Below are positions 17,233 through 26,141 of a stretch of DNA of 64,000 nt, one piece after another. The position numbers and the translations under genes are program-made. Source of the DNA: JAKAIY01 sp963809385 (GTDB lineage: Bacteria; Chloroflexota; Ktedonobacteria; Ktedonobacterales; JADMIN01); contig CAWEJL010000002.1 in NCBI GenBank assembly GCA_963809385.1, forward strand, positions 496,001 to 560,000, in the 5' to 3' direction. Below the pieces are notes generated by a model that was not told the origin of the DNA, ran no database searches, and saw nothing but the letters and a program-made list of their open reading frames with translations. Positions within the stretch are counted from its first letter, which is position 1. Each line of letters starts with the position of its first letter.

Positions 17233-18697
17233 ATGACGATCACCAGTGGCCCCGGCGACGATCAGCTCGCGACCGCATCGCGCACCGCTTCCACACGTCG
17301 CTCTCCCAGAAATGCGCGCGCTCTCTTCGAGATAGCGCTCCTGATAGTCGCGATGCTCGCCAACGACCTCCTCCTACCGCCCCAGATGTTCAGTGACGGC
17401 CAAGATCGTTTCCACGAGCTCGACACACTCCTGCGAACTGGCGCGCTTTCTACATCACGCTACTCCTTGATCGGCCCGATCTTCGCCGCGCCGCTGTGGT
17501 GGCTGGGTGACAAGCTCGGCGGCGCGGCGGGCGCATTGCGGGAGACGCAGCGCTACAACGCGGTCGTGTTCGGGCTGGGGGTGATCGTCCTCTACGTTAT
17601 CCTGCGGCGGCATGTCGAGGGGCGGCTGCTGCGCGCCTTCCTGCTGCTGCTCACCCTGGCCTCGATGGTCCCCTTTCACCTCACCCAGTTCTACGGCGAG
17701 GTCTTCACCGCCGTGCTGGTAGCCGTCGGGCTGAGCGCGGCGGTCCTGGGCAGGCGCGCGGGCGGGCGCATAGCGGGTTGGGGGCTGGTCGCGCTGGGCG
17801 TCGGCGAACGCCCCCGCGACCATCGCTGGCCTCGCGCTGGTCGCGGGCCAGCGGATATGGACCAGCCGCAAACTGCGCTACGCGCTCCCGCTGGTCGCGG
17901 CGGGCGCGCTGACACTTGCGGAGTCCGCGCTGCGGCGCGGCGGTCCGTTCACCACCGGCTATGCGCATGACACCGGTGGCCAGCCACCATCCGCCGTGCT
18001 GGGTGGATGGCTGCCAGGGTTCAACTACCCCTTCTTCTTCGGCCTACTGGCGATCCTGCTCTCCTTCGGCAAGGGGCTCGTCTTCTATACCCCCGGGCTC
18101 TTCCTCCCAGCGCGCCGCCGTCTGGCGTCGCTTGGCGCGTCCGCCTCCGCCCTCCAGCGCCTCCACACCTCCTGGCTGCTCTTCGTTACGGGCCTCGTGT
18201 TGATCTACGCCTCCTGGTGGGCCTGGAGCGGTGACTGGTACTGGGGGCCGCGCTTCTTCCTCTTCGCCAGCGTTCCCGCCTCCTTCGCGCTCGCGCTCTG
18301 GACCCAGCGCCCCTCGGCGCGCCTGCGGATCAACCTGCTGGCGCTACTCGTGCTGGCGCTCTCCATCTGGGTCGGTATTGACGGCGCCGTCTTCGGCCAG
18401 GCGGATATGGGCATGTGCATATCCACCAATCCCATCACGCAGGACATCTGCCGCTTCAATCCGTCCTACAGCGCGCTCTGGCGGCCGTTCGTGAATCTGT
18501 TCCAGTACGGCCCCAGTCAACGCTTCGTGACGGTCGAGGGGCTGACGCGACAAGACGCGCTGTATGCCCTGATTAGTGTCGCCGTAGGCGCCTACCTGGC
18601 GCTGCCGCTGCTCCACGCCATCACCCGCCAGGTGCGGGAACACATCGCCGGCTACGTACCACTCCTCACAGCGCTCCATCGCGGCTGGCGCCTCTAG
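17233..18697 (+). pseudogene. GT-C-like membrane protein, array copy 3, broken by a one-base insertion
   Basis: ATG 17233 is preceded by ggagagag. The frame runs normally through SDGQDRFHELDTLLRTG and HVEGRLLRAFLLLLTLASM to about 17800. There an extra G (tcggcgaac, where relatives have tcgc-aat) shifts the frame. The other frame continues the family sequence without a break: VANAPATIAGLALVAGQRIW, then WLPGFNYPFFFGLLAILLSF, SGDWYWGPRFFLFASV and a stop at 18697. Otherwise full length (about 487 residues). Either a recent pseudogene or an assembly error. A -10-like TATAGT lies at 17165. Confidence 0.8.
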
Positions 18698-18737
18698 CGC
18701 CAGCGCACAAGGGCGCTATGGCTAGACAGGCGCGAAA

Positions 18738-18755
18738 CTGCTATCATGCGAGGCG
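18738..18755 (+). promoter_or_regulatory. Conserved promoter-like block upstream of array copy 4
   Basis: Exact repeat of the 18-mer at 15600-15617, again with TATCAT as a likely -10. It lies 48 bp before the copy 4 start codon, implying a short 5' leader and independent expression of this copy. Confidence 0.5.
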
Positions 18756-18803
18756 TCTAGCGCTAGAACTGGGATTATACGGCAGCCATGAAGGAGCACA
18801 CGC

Positions 18804-20291
18804 ATGCGACCAGCCGCAGAAGATGATGCGAACACGCACGCTCTGGCTGGCGCGACACTGCCGGGCGCCACGCCACGCGCCACCTCCCGGAGCCGCCCTC
18901 CACTGGATGCGCGCGAGCTTTTCGAGATGGCGTTGCTCGTCGCCGCGCTGCTCGCCAACGACCTCCTCCTGCCGCGCGTGATGTTCGGTGACGGCCTGGA
19001 GCGTTTTCTTGCGCTCGATAAGCTCCTGCGTACTGGCGCGCTCACCGCATCGCGCTATTCGCTGATCGGGCCGATCTTCGCCGCGCCGCTCTGGTGGCTC
19101 GGCAACCTCAACGGCGGCGTCGGCGGCGCCATGACGGAGGCGCAGCGCTACAACCCGCTGCTGTTCGGCCTCGGCGTGGTGGCGCTCTATCTCATTCTGC
19201 GGCGGCGTCTCGATGGGCGGCTGACGCGCGCCTTCCTGCTGATACTGACCATCGCTTCGATGTTCCCCTACCACCTCACCCAGTTCTACGGCGAAGTCTT
19301 CACCGCCCTGCTGGTGGCGATTGGGTTGAGCGCGGCGACACTCAGCGGGCGGACGGGCTGGCGGCGGACGGGCTGGGGTCTGGTCGCGCTGGGCGTCGCC
19401 AATACCCCCGCGACACTCGCCGGGCTGGCGCTGGTCACGGTTCAACGCATCTGGGCCAGCGGGCGGCTGCGCTACCTCCTGGCGCCGCTAATGGCGGGCG
19501 GGCTGATCATGGGTGAGTCGCTGCTGCGGCGTGGCGGCCTATTCTCCAACGGCTACGAGCACGACACCGGCGGTCTGCCTCCAGACGCCTTGCTGGGAGG
19601 CTGGCTGCCGGGCTTCAATTATCCGTTCTTCTTTGGCCTGCTGGCGCTGCTGCTCTCCTTCGGCAAAGGCCTGATATTCTATGCGCCGGGGATTTTTCTG
19701 CCGCTACGGAGCCGGCTACGCGCGCTGGGCAAGTCCGGAGGCCCGCTCCAGCGCCTCCACACTTCCTGGCTGCTCTTCACCGCCGGCCTCATCCTGATCT
19801 ACGCCTCCTGGTGGGATTGGAGCGGCGACTGGTACTGGGGGCCGCGCTTCTTCCTCTTCGCCAGCGTTCCCGCCTCCTTCGCGCTCGCGCTCTGGACCCA
19901 GCGCCCCTCGGCGCGCCTGCGGATCAACCTGCTGGCGCTACTCGTGCTGGCGCTCTCCATCTGGGTCGGTATTGACGGCGCCGTCTTCGGCCAGGCGGAT
20001 ATGGGGATGTGCATATCCACCAATCCCATCACGCAGGACATCTGCCGCTTCAACCCGTCCTACAGCGCGCTCTGGCGGCCGTTCGTGAATCTGTTCCAGT
20101 ACGGCCCCAGTCAACGCTTCGTGACGGTCGAGGGGCTGACGACGTCCGGGATGATCTACGCGCTGATCGCCGCTGTGATCGGCGCCTATCTGGCGCTGCC
20201 GCTGCTCAGGACCATCCGTGAGCAGCTGCGCGCGCTCCTGAATGCGTGGGCGCCCACCGCGCGCAAGCGTCTGGCTACGCTCCGCGTCTGA
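18804..20291 (+). CDS. GT-C-like polytopic membrane protein, array copy 4
   Basis: 495 residues from ATG 18804, with aaggag eight bases upstream. Same layout as its neighbours: basic N-tail, FEMALLVAALLANDLLLP first helix, GDGLERFLALDKLLRTG outer loop, RYSLIGPIFAAPLWWLG, YHLTQFYGEVFTALLVAIG, WLPGFNYPFFFGLLALLLSF and SGDWYWGPRFFLFASVPASF. A stretch of about 318 bp (19824-20141) differs from copy 3 (18230-18547) at only two positions by eye, while flanking parts are much less alike, which points to gene conversion. Function inferred only from GT-C-like topology. Confidence 0.78.
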   Translation: MRPAAEDDANTHALAGATLPGATPRATSRSRPPLDARELFEMALLVAALLANDLLLPRVMFGDGLERFLALDKLLRTGALTASRYSLIGPIFAAPLWWLGNLNGGVGGAMTEAQRYNPLLFGLGVVALYLILRRRLDGRLTRAFLLILTIASMFPYHLTQFYGEVFTALLVAIGLSAATLSGRTGWRRTGWGLVALGVANTPATLAGLALVTVQRIWASGRLRYLLAPLMAGGLIMGESLLRRGGLFSNGYEHDTGGLPPDALLGGWLPGFNYPFFFGLLALLLSFGKGLIFYAPGIFLPLRSRLRALGKSGGPLQRLHTSWLLFTAGLILIYASWWDWSGDWYWGPRFFLFASVPASFALALWTQRPSARLRINLLALLVLALSIWVGIDGAVFGQADMGMCISTNPITQDICRFNPSYSALWRPFVNLFQYGPSQRFVTVEGLTTSGMIYALIAAVIGAYLALPLLRTIREQLRALLNAWAPTARKRLATLRV

Positions 20292-20366
20292 GATGGAGAT
20301 GCGACTTCGCCGGGCGGGAGCGTTGAAGGCGCCCTGCCCGGCGAATGCGCGGCCAATGAGGGGCGA

Positions 20367-21167
20367 CTACTCGCCCTTGCCCCACTGCGGCGCACGCTTC
20401 TCGAGGAATGCGCGCACGCCTTCCTTGCTGTCCGCCGTGTCAAAGAGCTGGTTCTGCAGGTGGCGCTCGTAGGCGAAGCTGTCGTGGATCGACATCTCCA
20501 ACCCCTCGGTCAGCGCCAGCTTCATGAAGCCAATCGCCTGATTGGGGCCATCGGCGCAGAGGTGCGCAAACGCCAGTGCGCGCGGCATCAGGTCCTTCGC
20601 CTCGACCAGCTCATCGAAGAGGCCTAGCTCGGTGGCGCGCTCCGCGCCGAACGACTCACCGGTGACCATCAGCAGCAGCGCGCGTGAGGGGCCGACGACG
20701 CGCCCCAGGAACTGCGTGCCACCCTCGCCTGGAATCAGGCCGAGGTTGACCTCCGGTAGGCCGACCTTCCAGCTTCCCTTGCCCGCGAAGCGCACATCGC
20801 AGCACAGCGCCAGCTCCAGCCCGCCGCCCATGCAGTGGCCATTGACCGCCGCGACATATACCTTGGGCGTCGCGCGGACCTTCATCATCATCTCTTTGCT
20901 GGTCTGGCTCAGCAGGCCGACGTACTCGCCGGGGTAGTCGCGGATCACCTGGATGTCGGCGCCAGCGGAGAAGAATTTGTCGCTGGCGCTGGCCAGCACG
21001 ACCGCCTTCACCGCCGGATCGAAGCGCACCTCGGTGACGAGCGTCTCCAGCTCGCGGATCATTTCCAGGTCGTGCGCGTTGGCGGGTGGACGGTTCAAGC
21101 GAATGATGAGGACGTTGCCATCCATCTCAGTGGTGAGATTCTTGAGCGAGAGATCAGCTACAGCCAT
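20367..21167 (-). CDS. Enoyl-CoA hydratase/isomerase (crotonase family)
   Basis: A 266-residue crotonase. It shows SAGADIQVI (oxyanion-hole region binding CoA), NGHCMGGGLELALCCDVRFA with the first catalytic-site Glu, and LPEVNLGLIPGEGGTQFLGR with the second Glu. Having both acids favours a true hydratase over an isomerase-only member. It would hydrate trans-2-enoyl-CoA in fatty-acid or related beta-oxidation. No other beta-oxidation genes lie nearby, and it points away from the membrane-protein array. Confidence 0.9.
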   Translation of the reverse strand: MAVADLSLKNLTTEMDGNVLIIRLNRPPANAHDLEMIRELETLVTEVRFDPAVKAVVLASASDKFFSAGADIQVIRDYPGEYVGLLSQTSKEMMMKVRATPKVYVAAVNGHCMGGGLELALCCDVRFAGKGSWKVGLPEVNLGLIPGEGGTQFLGRVVGPSRALLLMVTGESFGAERATELGLFDELVEAKDLMPRALAFAHLCADGPNQAIGFMKLALTEGLEMSIHDSFAYERHLQNQLFDTADSKEGVRAFLEKRAPQWGKGE

Positions 21168-21397
21168 CGTGGATTAGCCTCCCATCGCCGGGGAACGCGG
21201 TCCCTCAGCGACCACTCGTCACACGGAAAACGCGCGCCGCTGGCTCATGGCCTGGATCATGGCGAGGCGTCACGACCCCAGCGTGCGGACCGCCCAGCCA
21301 CGGCGCCGGGCGCGGCCATAGTATACGCCAGTCTCGCCCGCCCGCGCGTAGGCGATGCCGCCCCACAGCCGTTGGTGAACGAATCGCGCCGCCAGGC

Positions 21398-21850
21398 TCA
21401 TGATTGCATCTCGACAAGCACCGCCCAGCGAACCCCAAGATCAGCGGAGGCGGTGACCATCACCTCTCGACTAATGGCGGGCCATAGCTGTGTGCTGTTG
21501 AGTTGTGGCGATGAGGAACAGGAGGTCGACAGCTTTATCTCACCCATGTTCGTGTCATAGGTCAGATAAAAATTGCCGCTCCCCTCGCAGAAAAACAAGA
21601 TGTCATACGGCTTTGAGGCAATGAACGATCCTATGCGCCCACCGCCATTGGCCCCGCTCAGGGCAAGCGCCGTAATATACCCTTTCTCAGGCTGTAGCGC
21701 CGGCAAAGGCGCCAGGGTCGGTGTTGGCGTCGCCGTAACCAGGGAGGCGCCGCCATACGCGCACCCAGCCAGCGCCAGCGCCAGCAGCGCCATGCCAACC
21801 GCGAAGATGCGATTCCCGCCCCAGACGCGCGACAGCGCGCTCAGTCCCAT
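21398..21850 (-). CDS. Putative lipoprotein of unknown function
   Basis: About 150 residues from ATG 21850 (GTG 21859 is possible; GGAG lies before both). The N-terminus is a lipoprotein signal: basic start, hydrophobic core VGMALLALALAGC with Cys at the cleavage site. A Thr/Pro-rich linker (ATPTPTLAPLPA) follows, then about 100 residues with two cysteines that might pair. It would sit on the outer face of the membrane. No known domain recognised. Confidence 0.7.
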   Translation of the reverse strand: MGLSALSRVWGGNRIFAVGMALLALALAGCAYGGASLVTATPTPTLAPLPALQPEKGYITALALSGANGGGRIGSFIASKPYDILFFCEGSGNFYLTYDTNMGEIKLSTSCSSSPQLNSTQLWPAISREVMVTASADLGVRWAVLVEMQS

Positions 21851-21884
21851 ACGCTTCACTCCATTCCATAGGGATAGCGATGTC

Positions 21885-22805
21885 CTACAACTCCGCGCGC
21901 AAATCCTGCGTCGCGGCCACCATGCGCGTCAGCTTCTCGCGCGCCACCTCGCGCGGCAGCGCCCGCAGCCCGCAGTCCGGCGCCACCCACAGGCGTTGCG
22001 GCGGGATGAGGCGCATCGAAGCGCGGATGCGCTCGCGGATGACCGCGACCTCTTCCACGGCGGCGTCAACGCTGGAGACGCAGCCAGCGGCGACACGCCC
22101 ACCCGCGAACTCCAACTGCTCGTCATCGAACGCCGCCAGATTGGGGATCGTGGTGTTCTCAACGCTGTAAACGGCGAAGTTGAGCAGCAGCAAATCCATA
22201 GCGAAGTCGCGGATATCGCCGCAGATGTGCAGCGCGGGCAGCGGTGGTAGAGCGGCGAACTCGCGCAGCGCGTCCGACGCCAGCTCCAGGCTGACGCGCC
22301 CAGCCCGCAGCGCGATCGGCAGCGACGGCTCATCCACCTGGACGACACGCGCGCCACCCGCCACCAGCGCCGCCACTTCGCGCCCCAGAATCTCCGCCAG
22401 CCGCAGGATCAGCGCCGGGTCCTCCGGGCCGATGTAGGGCGCGTCGGGCGCGACCCGCAGCGCGAGCGCCATCGTCATTGGCCCCGTGACCGTCCCCTTC
22501 ACCTCCGCCCGCCGCGCCGCCAGCTCGCGCGCCAGCGCGTAGTCCGGCGCCACGATGGGCGAATCCGGCTGGTCCAGCGCGTCGGTCACCTCCCAGACGC
22601 CGTCATCCGCCCGGCGGATACCGGGGATGCGTGAGGCGAAGGTGGCGATCATGTCGCCGCGCGGCTCGCCGTCGCTGATGACATCCACCCCCGCGATCAG
22701 TTGGTCCTCCACCGCCCGCTGGATAGCGCGGCGCGGCGGCAGCCCGTCGGTCGGGTAGCTGCCAACCGCCATCGTCAGGAGCGGCTGGCGCTGGATGTTG
22801 GGCAT
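21885..22805 (-). CDS. MetE-like cobalamin-independent methionine synthase, C-terminal-domain-only form
   Basis: 306 residues from ATG 22805; the longer open frame upstream is not family-like. The sequence matches the catalytic half of MetE: AVGSYPTDGLPP start, SDGEPRGDMI, VKGTVTGPMTM, VVQVDEPSLPI, the zinc ligands in LHICGD (His, Cys), VENTT (Glu) and AAGCVSSVD (Cys), and LWVAPDCGLR near the end. Short forms lacking the N-terminal folate-binding half often use another methyl donor. It may supply methionine to the riboswitch-controlled SAM cycle, although it is not linked to that operon. Confidence 0.85.
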   Translation of the reverse strand: MPNIQRQPLLTMAVGSYPTDGLPPRRAIQRAVEDQLIAGVDVISDGEPRGDMIATFASRIPGIRRADDGVWEVTDALDQPDSPIVAPDYALARELAARRAEVKGTVTGPMTMALALRVAPDAPYIGPEDPALILRLAEILGREVAALVAGGARVVQVDEPSLPIALRAGRVSLELASDALREFAALPPLPALHICGDIRDFAMDLLLLNFAVYSVENTTIPNLAAFDDEQLEFAGGRVAAGCVSSVDAAVEEVAVIRERIRASMRLIPPQRLWVAPDCGLRALPREVAREKLTRMVAATQDLRAEL

Positions 22806-22890
22806 AATCGCGTCTCCTTCTCGCGGGCCGAGTATACAAGGCCTCTCGCGCTGGCATCGTACCATGCGCGTCATGCGACGGACCAGCGCT

Positions 22891-23517
22891 TCAGAACAGC
22901 GACATCTGCTGCGGGCCTGGCTCATCTTCGCGCGGGCCGACCTCAGCGGCGAGGCGGCGCGCCTCGGCCAGCGCGGCGGGCAGCGCGTAGGTGAAGTCGT
23001 GGATGACGGTCTCGCGCAGCTCCTCACGATGCAGCGCGGCGGCGGGATTGTACATCGCCAGCAGCAGACGCCCACCCTGTGGCCGCGCCTGGCCGTGAAT
23101 GGCGCTGACGCGCGCCTTGGGCAGGAAGCGAGCCAGCGCGTAGCGGCCCAGCGTCACGATCAGGATCGGATTGACGGCGGCGATCTGCCGCGTGAGGTAC
23201 GGCGCGCAGGCGGCGATTTCCTGCGGCGCCAGCTCGTGGCCAGCGGGCAGCCGGTGCTTGACCACATTGGTGAGGTAGATTTGCTCGCGGGTCATGCCCG
23301 CCAGCGCCAGCAGCTCATCGAGGAATACGCCCGTCGGGCCGGAGAACGGCCTGCCGCTGCGGTCATCGAACGCGCTGGCAGCCTCGCCAATCAGCATCGC
23401 TTCCGCGCGCGGGTCGCCCTCGCCGGGAACCGCCAGCCGCGCGCCGACATGCAGCTCGCACGCCTCGCAGCCGCGTATCTCCTCGGCGATACGGTCCATC
23501 TCATCGTTTGGCGTCAT
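22891..23517 (-). CDS. Family-4-type uracil-DNA glycosylase with an altered motif II
   Basis: A 208-residue protein with family-4 layout: CEACEL near the N-terminus and a later Cys in IAACAPYL as part of an Fe-S site, GEAASAFDDRSGRPFSGPTG as motif I, and LTNVVKHRLP. Motif II, usually HPAA-like, reads MYNPAAALH, with Asn where family members carry His. Such enzymes remove uracil from deaminated DNA. The Asn is read directly from the bases (cgatgtacaatcccgcc on the minus strand). The C-terminal QQMSLF resembles a sliding-clamp-binding tail (QxxLF type). Confidence 0.85.
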   Translation of the reverse strand: MTPNDEMDRIAEEIRGCEACELHVGARLAVPGEGDPRAEAMLIGEAASAFDDRSGRPFSGPTGVFLDELLALAGMTREQIYLTNVVKHRLPAGHELAPQEIAACAPYLTRQIAAVNPILIVTLGRYALARFLPKARVSAIHGQARPQGGRLLLAMYNPAAALHREELRETVIHDFTYALPAALAEARRLAAEVGPREDEPGPQQMSLF

Positions 23518-23586
23518 GACGCGCCTCCCCTCCAGCGGCCCATTCTCTCGCGGCCACTGGAGTATGGTAGCGCATCGCGCCGCCCG

Positions 23587-25497
23587 CTACCCTCTGCGCC
23601 CGCCCAGCCGCGCGCGGACGATGCCGCCGAGCATGCGCACCTCGTTCATGCCGAGCAGTGTCACGACCAGAAAGTAGAGCGCGGCGGCGGGAACGCCGAC
23701 CGCCAGCACCGTCGCCACCTGGCCGCGCAGGCTGTCCAGCGTGAAGACGGTAGGCGCCAGCGCGGGCAGTAGCCGCAGCAGGCCGACGATCACGCCACCC
23801 ATCAGCGCGGAGGCGATGGCAATGCGCCAGACGCCGCCCCACAGCTCGCGCATGCCCAGGCTGCCAATCGCCATCGTCAGCAGCACGAAGAGGATGATGG
23901 CGTGGCTGGAGTTGAGCGCCGCGTTGGCGAGGGCCAGCGCTGGCATACCAACCGTCGGCGTGAACGGCACGGCCACCAGCGCCCACACACCGATGGAGAC
24001 GATGCCGACCACCACCGGCGTGATGGTGTTCTTGCGCGCGTAGAACGCTGCGATCAGCATCTGGTCGAGCGCCAGGAAGGGAAGCTGATAGGCGTAGTTG
24101 GTCAGCGCGAGGGTGTTGAGATCAGTGCAACTCGTGTGGCAGGCGCCATGCTGGAAGAGCAGCGCCGCGATTGGCGTCCCCAGCGCGATCAGCCCGACCA
24201 TCGCCGGCGTCATCAGTAGCAGGCCGAGGCGGAAGCCCAGCGCCAGCGTGCGCTTGAAGCCGGTCATGTCGCCGTTGTTGGCCGCCGCCGCCAGCGGTGG
24301 CAGCACGGCGAAGGAGAGCGCCGCCACCACCAGCCCGGTGGGGAACTGTATCAGCGTCGTCGCACTCTGCAAGGCGGTGATATTGCGGGTGGGGTCGCCG
24401 GGCGCCAGGCCGTTTAGTCGCAGCTCGATGGTCTGCTGGCCGACGCTGATGAGCAAGCCCGCCGCGATGGGCAGGTAGAGCCGCAGGATTTGCCGCACGG
24501 CGGGGTGGTTCAGATGGAGGGTGGGGCGCAGGCTCACGCTGTTGCGGCGCAGGCCGGGCAGCAGCAGCGCCGCCTCGCCCAACGCGCCCACGACGAAGCC
24601 CACCGCCAGCCCGATGGCGCCCGTCGTCTGCAAGGCGTCTACCTGGGCCGAGGTAGCCAGCGCGCCGTGCGCGAAGATCGCCGCGACCGGTGCGCCTAGC
24701 TTCGCCGCCGCGATGAACAAGGCGATAATACCGATAACAATCACGCCGACATGCTGAATGAACGTCGCGAAAGCCGGAAAGACGACATCCTTGAGCGCGT
24801 ACAGCAGCGCTGAGCCGACGGCATAGAGCGCCAGCCCGAACAAGCCGAACGCCGTCACGCGAATGAAGGTGGCGGTTAGCTGGCGCTCAGCCTCGGTCCC
24901 GTGGCTGAGATAGAACGGGGCCAGCCACGGCGCCAGGAAGAACATCACCGCCACCGCGAGCGCCATCACCAGCAGCGCCAGCGTCGCCACAGTGCCGTAG
25001 ACCCGCCGCAACTCGGCGCGCTTCTCCGGCTCGCTGTAGTCCACAAACGTCGGAATCAGCGCGCCACTGACCGAGCCGCCAATCAGCAGATCGCTCACCT
25101 GCTGGATGGGGCGCAAGGCGATGATGAACGCGCCGCTGGCCGCGCCATAGAAGAGGATGTTGATGACCTCGATGCGCACCATGCCCAACAGACTGCTGAG
25201 CAGCTGGCCCACCATGATGATGCCCGCTGAGCGCACAATGCGCCGCCCTTGCGCGCCGCCCTCGCCGCCCTCGCCGCCCTCATCTGCCCCAGGCGCCTCG
25301 ACGGGGATCGCTTGAACCCCCTCGCCGGGCAGCGCCTCATCGCCCAGAATGAGCGCCTCGCTCATCGGGCGCACGGCGCGGCGCTTGAGGGTAATCTCTT
25401 CGCCGGTGGTCAGCCGCTCGGGCGGCATGGCTGGGCTCTTGAGCGTACTCTCATCGCCGGTGGACGGCGTCTCTGGCTGCACGGGTGGGTCCTCCAT
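23587..25497 (-). CDS. murJ: MurJ/MviN-family lipid II flippase with long N-terminal tail
   Basis: 636 residues. About 90 hydrophilic N-terminal residues precede some 14 membrane segments of the MviN fold, including FYGAASGAFIIALRPIQQVSDLLIGG and SGALIPTFVDYSEPEKRAEL. MurJ flips lipid-linked cell-wall precursor across the membrane. The tail carries two near-repeats, STGDESTLKS and TTGEEITLKR, which look like kinase-target or FHA-binding threonine sites; in mycobacteria the MurJ homologue is regulated by PknB and FhaA. Its ATG overlaps the heptose-adenylyltransferase stop (TAATG), so translation is coupled and it belongs to the glycan operon. Confidence 0.9.
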   Translation of the reverse strand: MEDPPVQPETPSTGDESTLKSPAMPPERLTTGEEITLKRRAVRPMSEALILGDEALPGEGVQAIPVEAPGADEGGEGGEGGAQGRRIVRSAGIIMVGQLLSSLLGMVRIEVINILFYGAASGAFIIALRPIQQVSDLLIGGSVSGALIPTFVDYSEPEKRAELRRVYGTVATLALLVMALAVAVMFFLAPWLAPFYLSHGTEAERQLTATFIRVTAFGLFGLALYAVGSALLYALKDVVFPAFATFIQHVGVIVIGIIALFIAAAKLGAPVAAIFAHGALATSAQVDALQTTGAIGLAVGFVVGALGEAALLLPGLRRNSVSLRPTLHLNHPAVRQILRLYLPIAAGLLISVGQQTIELRLNGLAPGDPTRNITALQSATTLIQFPTGLVVAALSFAVLPPLAAAANNGDMTGFKRTLALGFRLGLLLMTPAMVGLIALGTPIAALLFQHGACHTSCTDLNTLALTNYAYQLPFLALDQMLIAAFYARKNTITPVVVGIVSIGVWALVAVPFTPTVGMPALALANAALNSSHAIILFVLLTMAIGSLGMRELWGGVWRIAIASALMGGVIVGLLRLLPALAPTVFTLDSLRGQVATVLAVGVPAAALYFLVVTLLGMNEVRMLGGIVRARLGGRRG

Positions 25498-26141
25498 TAT
25501 TGTCGGGTATCGCTGGCGCCAGGCGGGGCGTAGCGGCTGACGATACGCTGGATCAGCTCGGTGGTGCTATGGCCTGGCAAATAAGCCAGCAGCGCCAGCC
25601 CGCCGCCATACGCCGCCACCGTGGGCGCCTCAGGCAGCCGCGCGGACAGGCCCGCCAGCGGGGCGAGCGCCGGGTCGCGCGGCTCCTCGCCCGCCACCAG
25701 CCGGCGCAGGTCGTCCGGCCCGACGAGGTACTCGCGCGGCGCGGGTGATTCGCCAGGCGCGCCTGGCGTCGCATAGTCGGCGCCCTTAACGTAGAGGTCG
25801 GGGCGCAGCAGATCGAGCAGCCCGCTAGCCGTATCGTCGTCGAAGATCGTCACCGCGTCAACCACCGCCAGCTCCGCCAGCAGCGCCGCGCGCTCCTCCT
25901 GGGGAACCAGCGGGCGCTCTGGCCCCTTCAGGCGACGGGTTGAGGTGTCGCTATTCAGCCCCACCACCAGCAGATCGCCCAGCGCCCGCGCCCGCCGCAG
26001 ATAGTGCGCGTGTCCGATGTGCAACAGGTCGAAGACGCCGTTGGTGAACACGATCCGCGCGCCCGCGTCCCGCCGTTCAGCTACCAGCGCAGACAGGCGC
26101 GCGGAATCGAGCGCGGCGCGAGCGAAAGCGTCAGCCATCAT
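25497..26141 (-). CDS. Heptose-1-phosphate adenylyltransferase-type nucleotidyltransferase (RfaE domain II)
   Basis: 214 residues. The first 135 form a cytidylyltransferase-like fold: FTNGVFDLLHIGHAHYLRRA with the HIGH motif, VVGLNSDTSTRRLKGPERPL, and LYVKGADYA. This matches the half of HldE that activates D-glycero-beta-D-manno-heptose-1-phosphate with ATP. The C-terminal 80 residues are less typical, with GGGLALLAYLPGHSTTELIQRI. It overlaps the kinase gene start-to-stop by 11 bp. ADP-heptose or a related sugar nucleotide is the likely product, for surface glycan or protein glycosylation; LPS itself is not implied. Confidence 0.85.
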   Translation of the reverse strand: MMADAFARAALDSARLSALVAERRDAGARIVFTNGVFDLLHIGHAHYLRRARALGDLLVVGLNSDTSTRRLKGPERPLVPQEERAALLAELAVVDAVTIFDDDTASGLLDLLRPDLYVKGADYATPGAPGESPAPREYLVGPDDLRRLVAGEEPRDPALAPLAGLSARLPEAPTVAAYGGGLALLAYLPGHSTTELIQRIVSRYAPPGASDTRQ

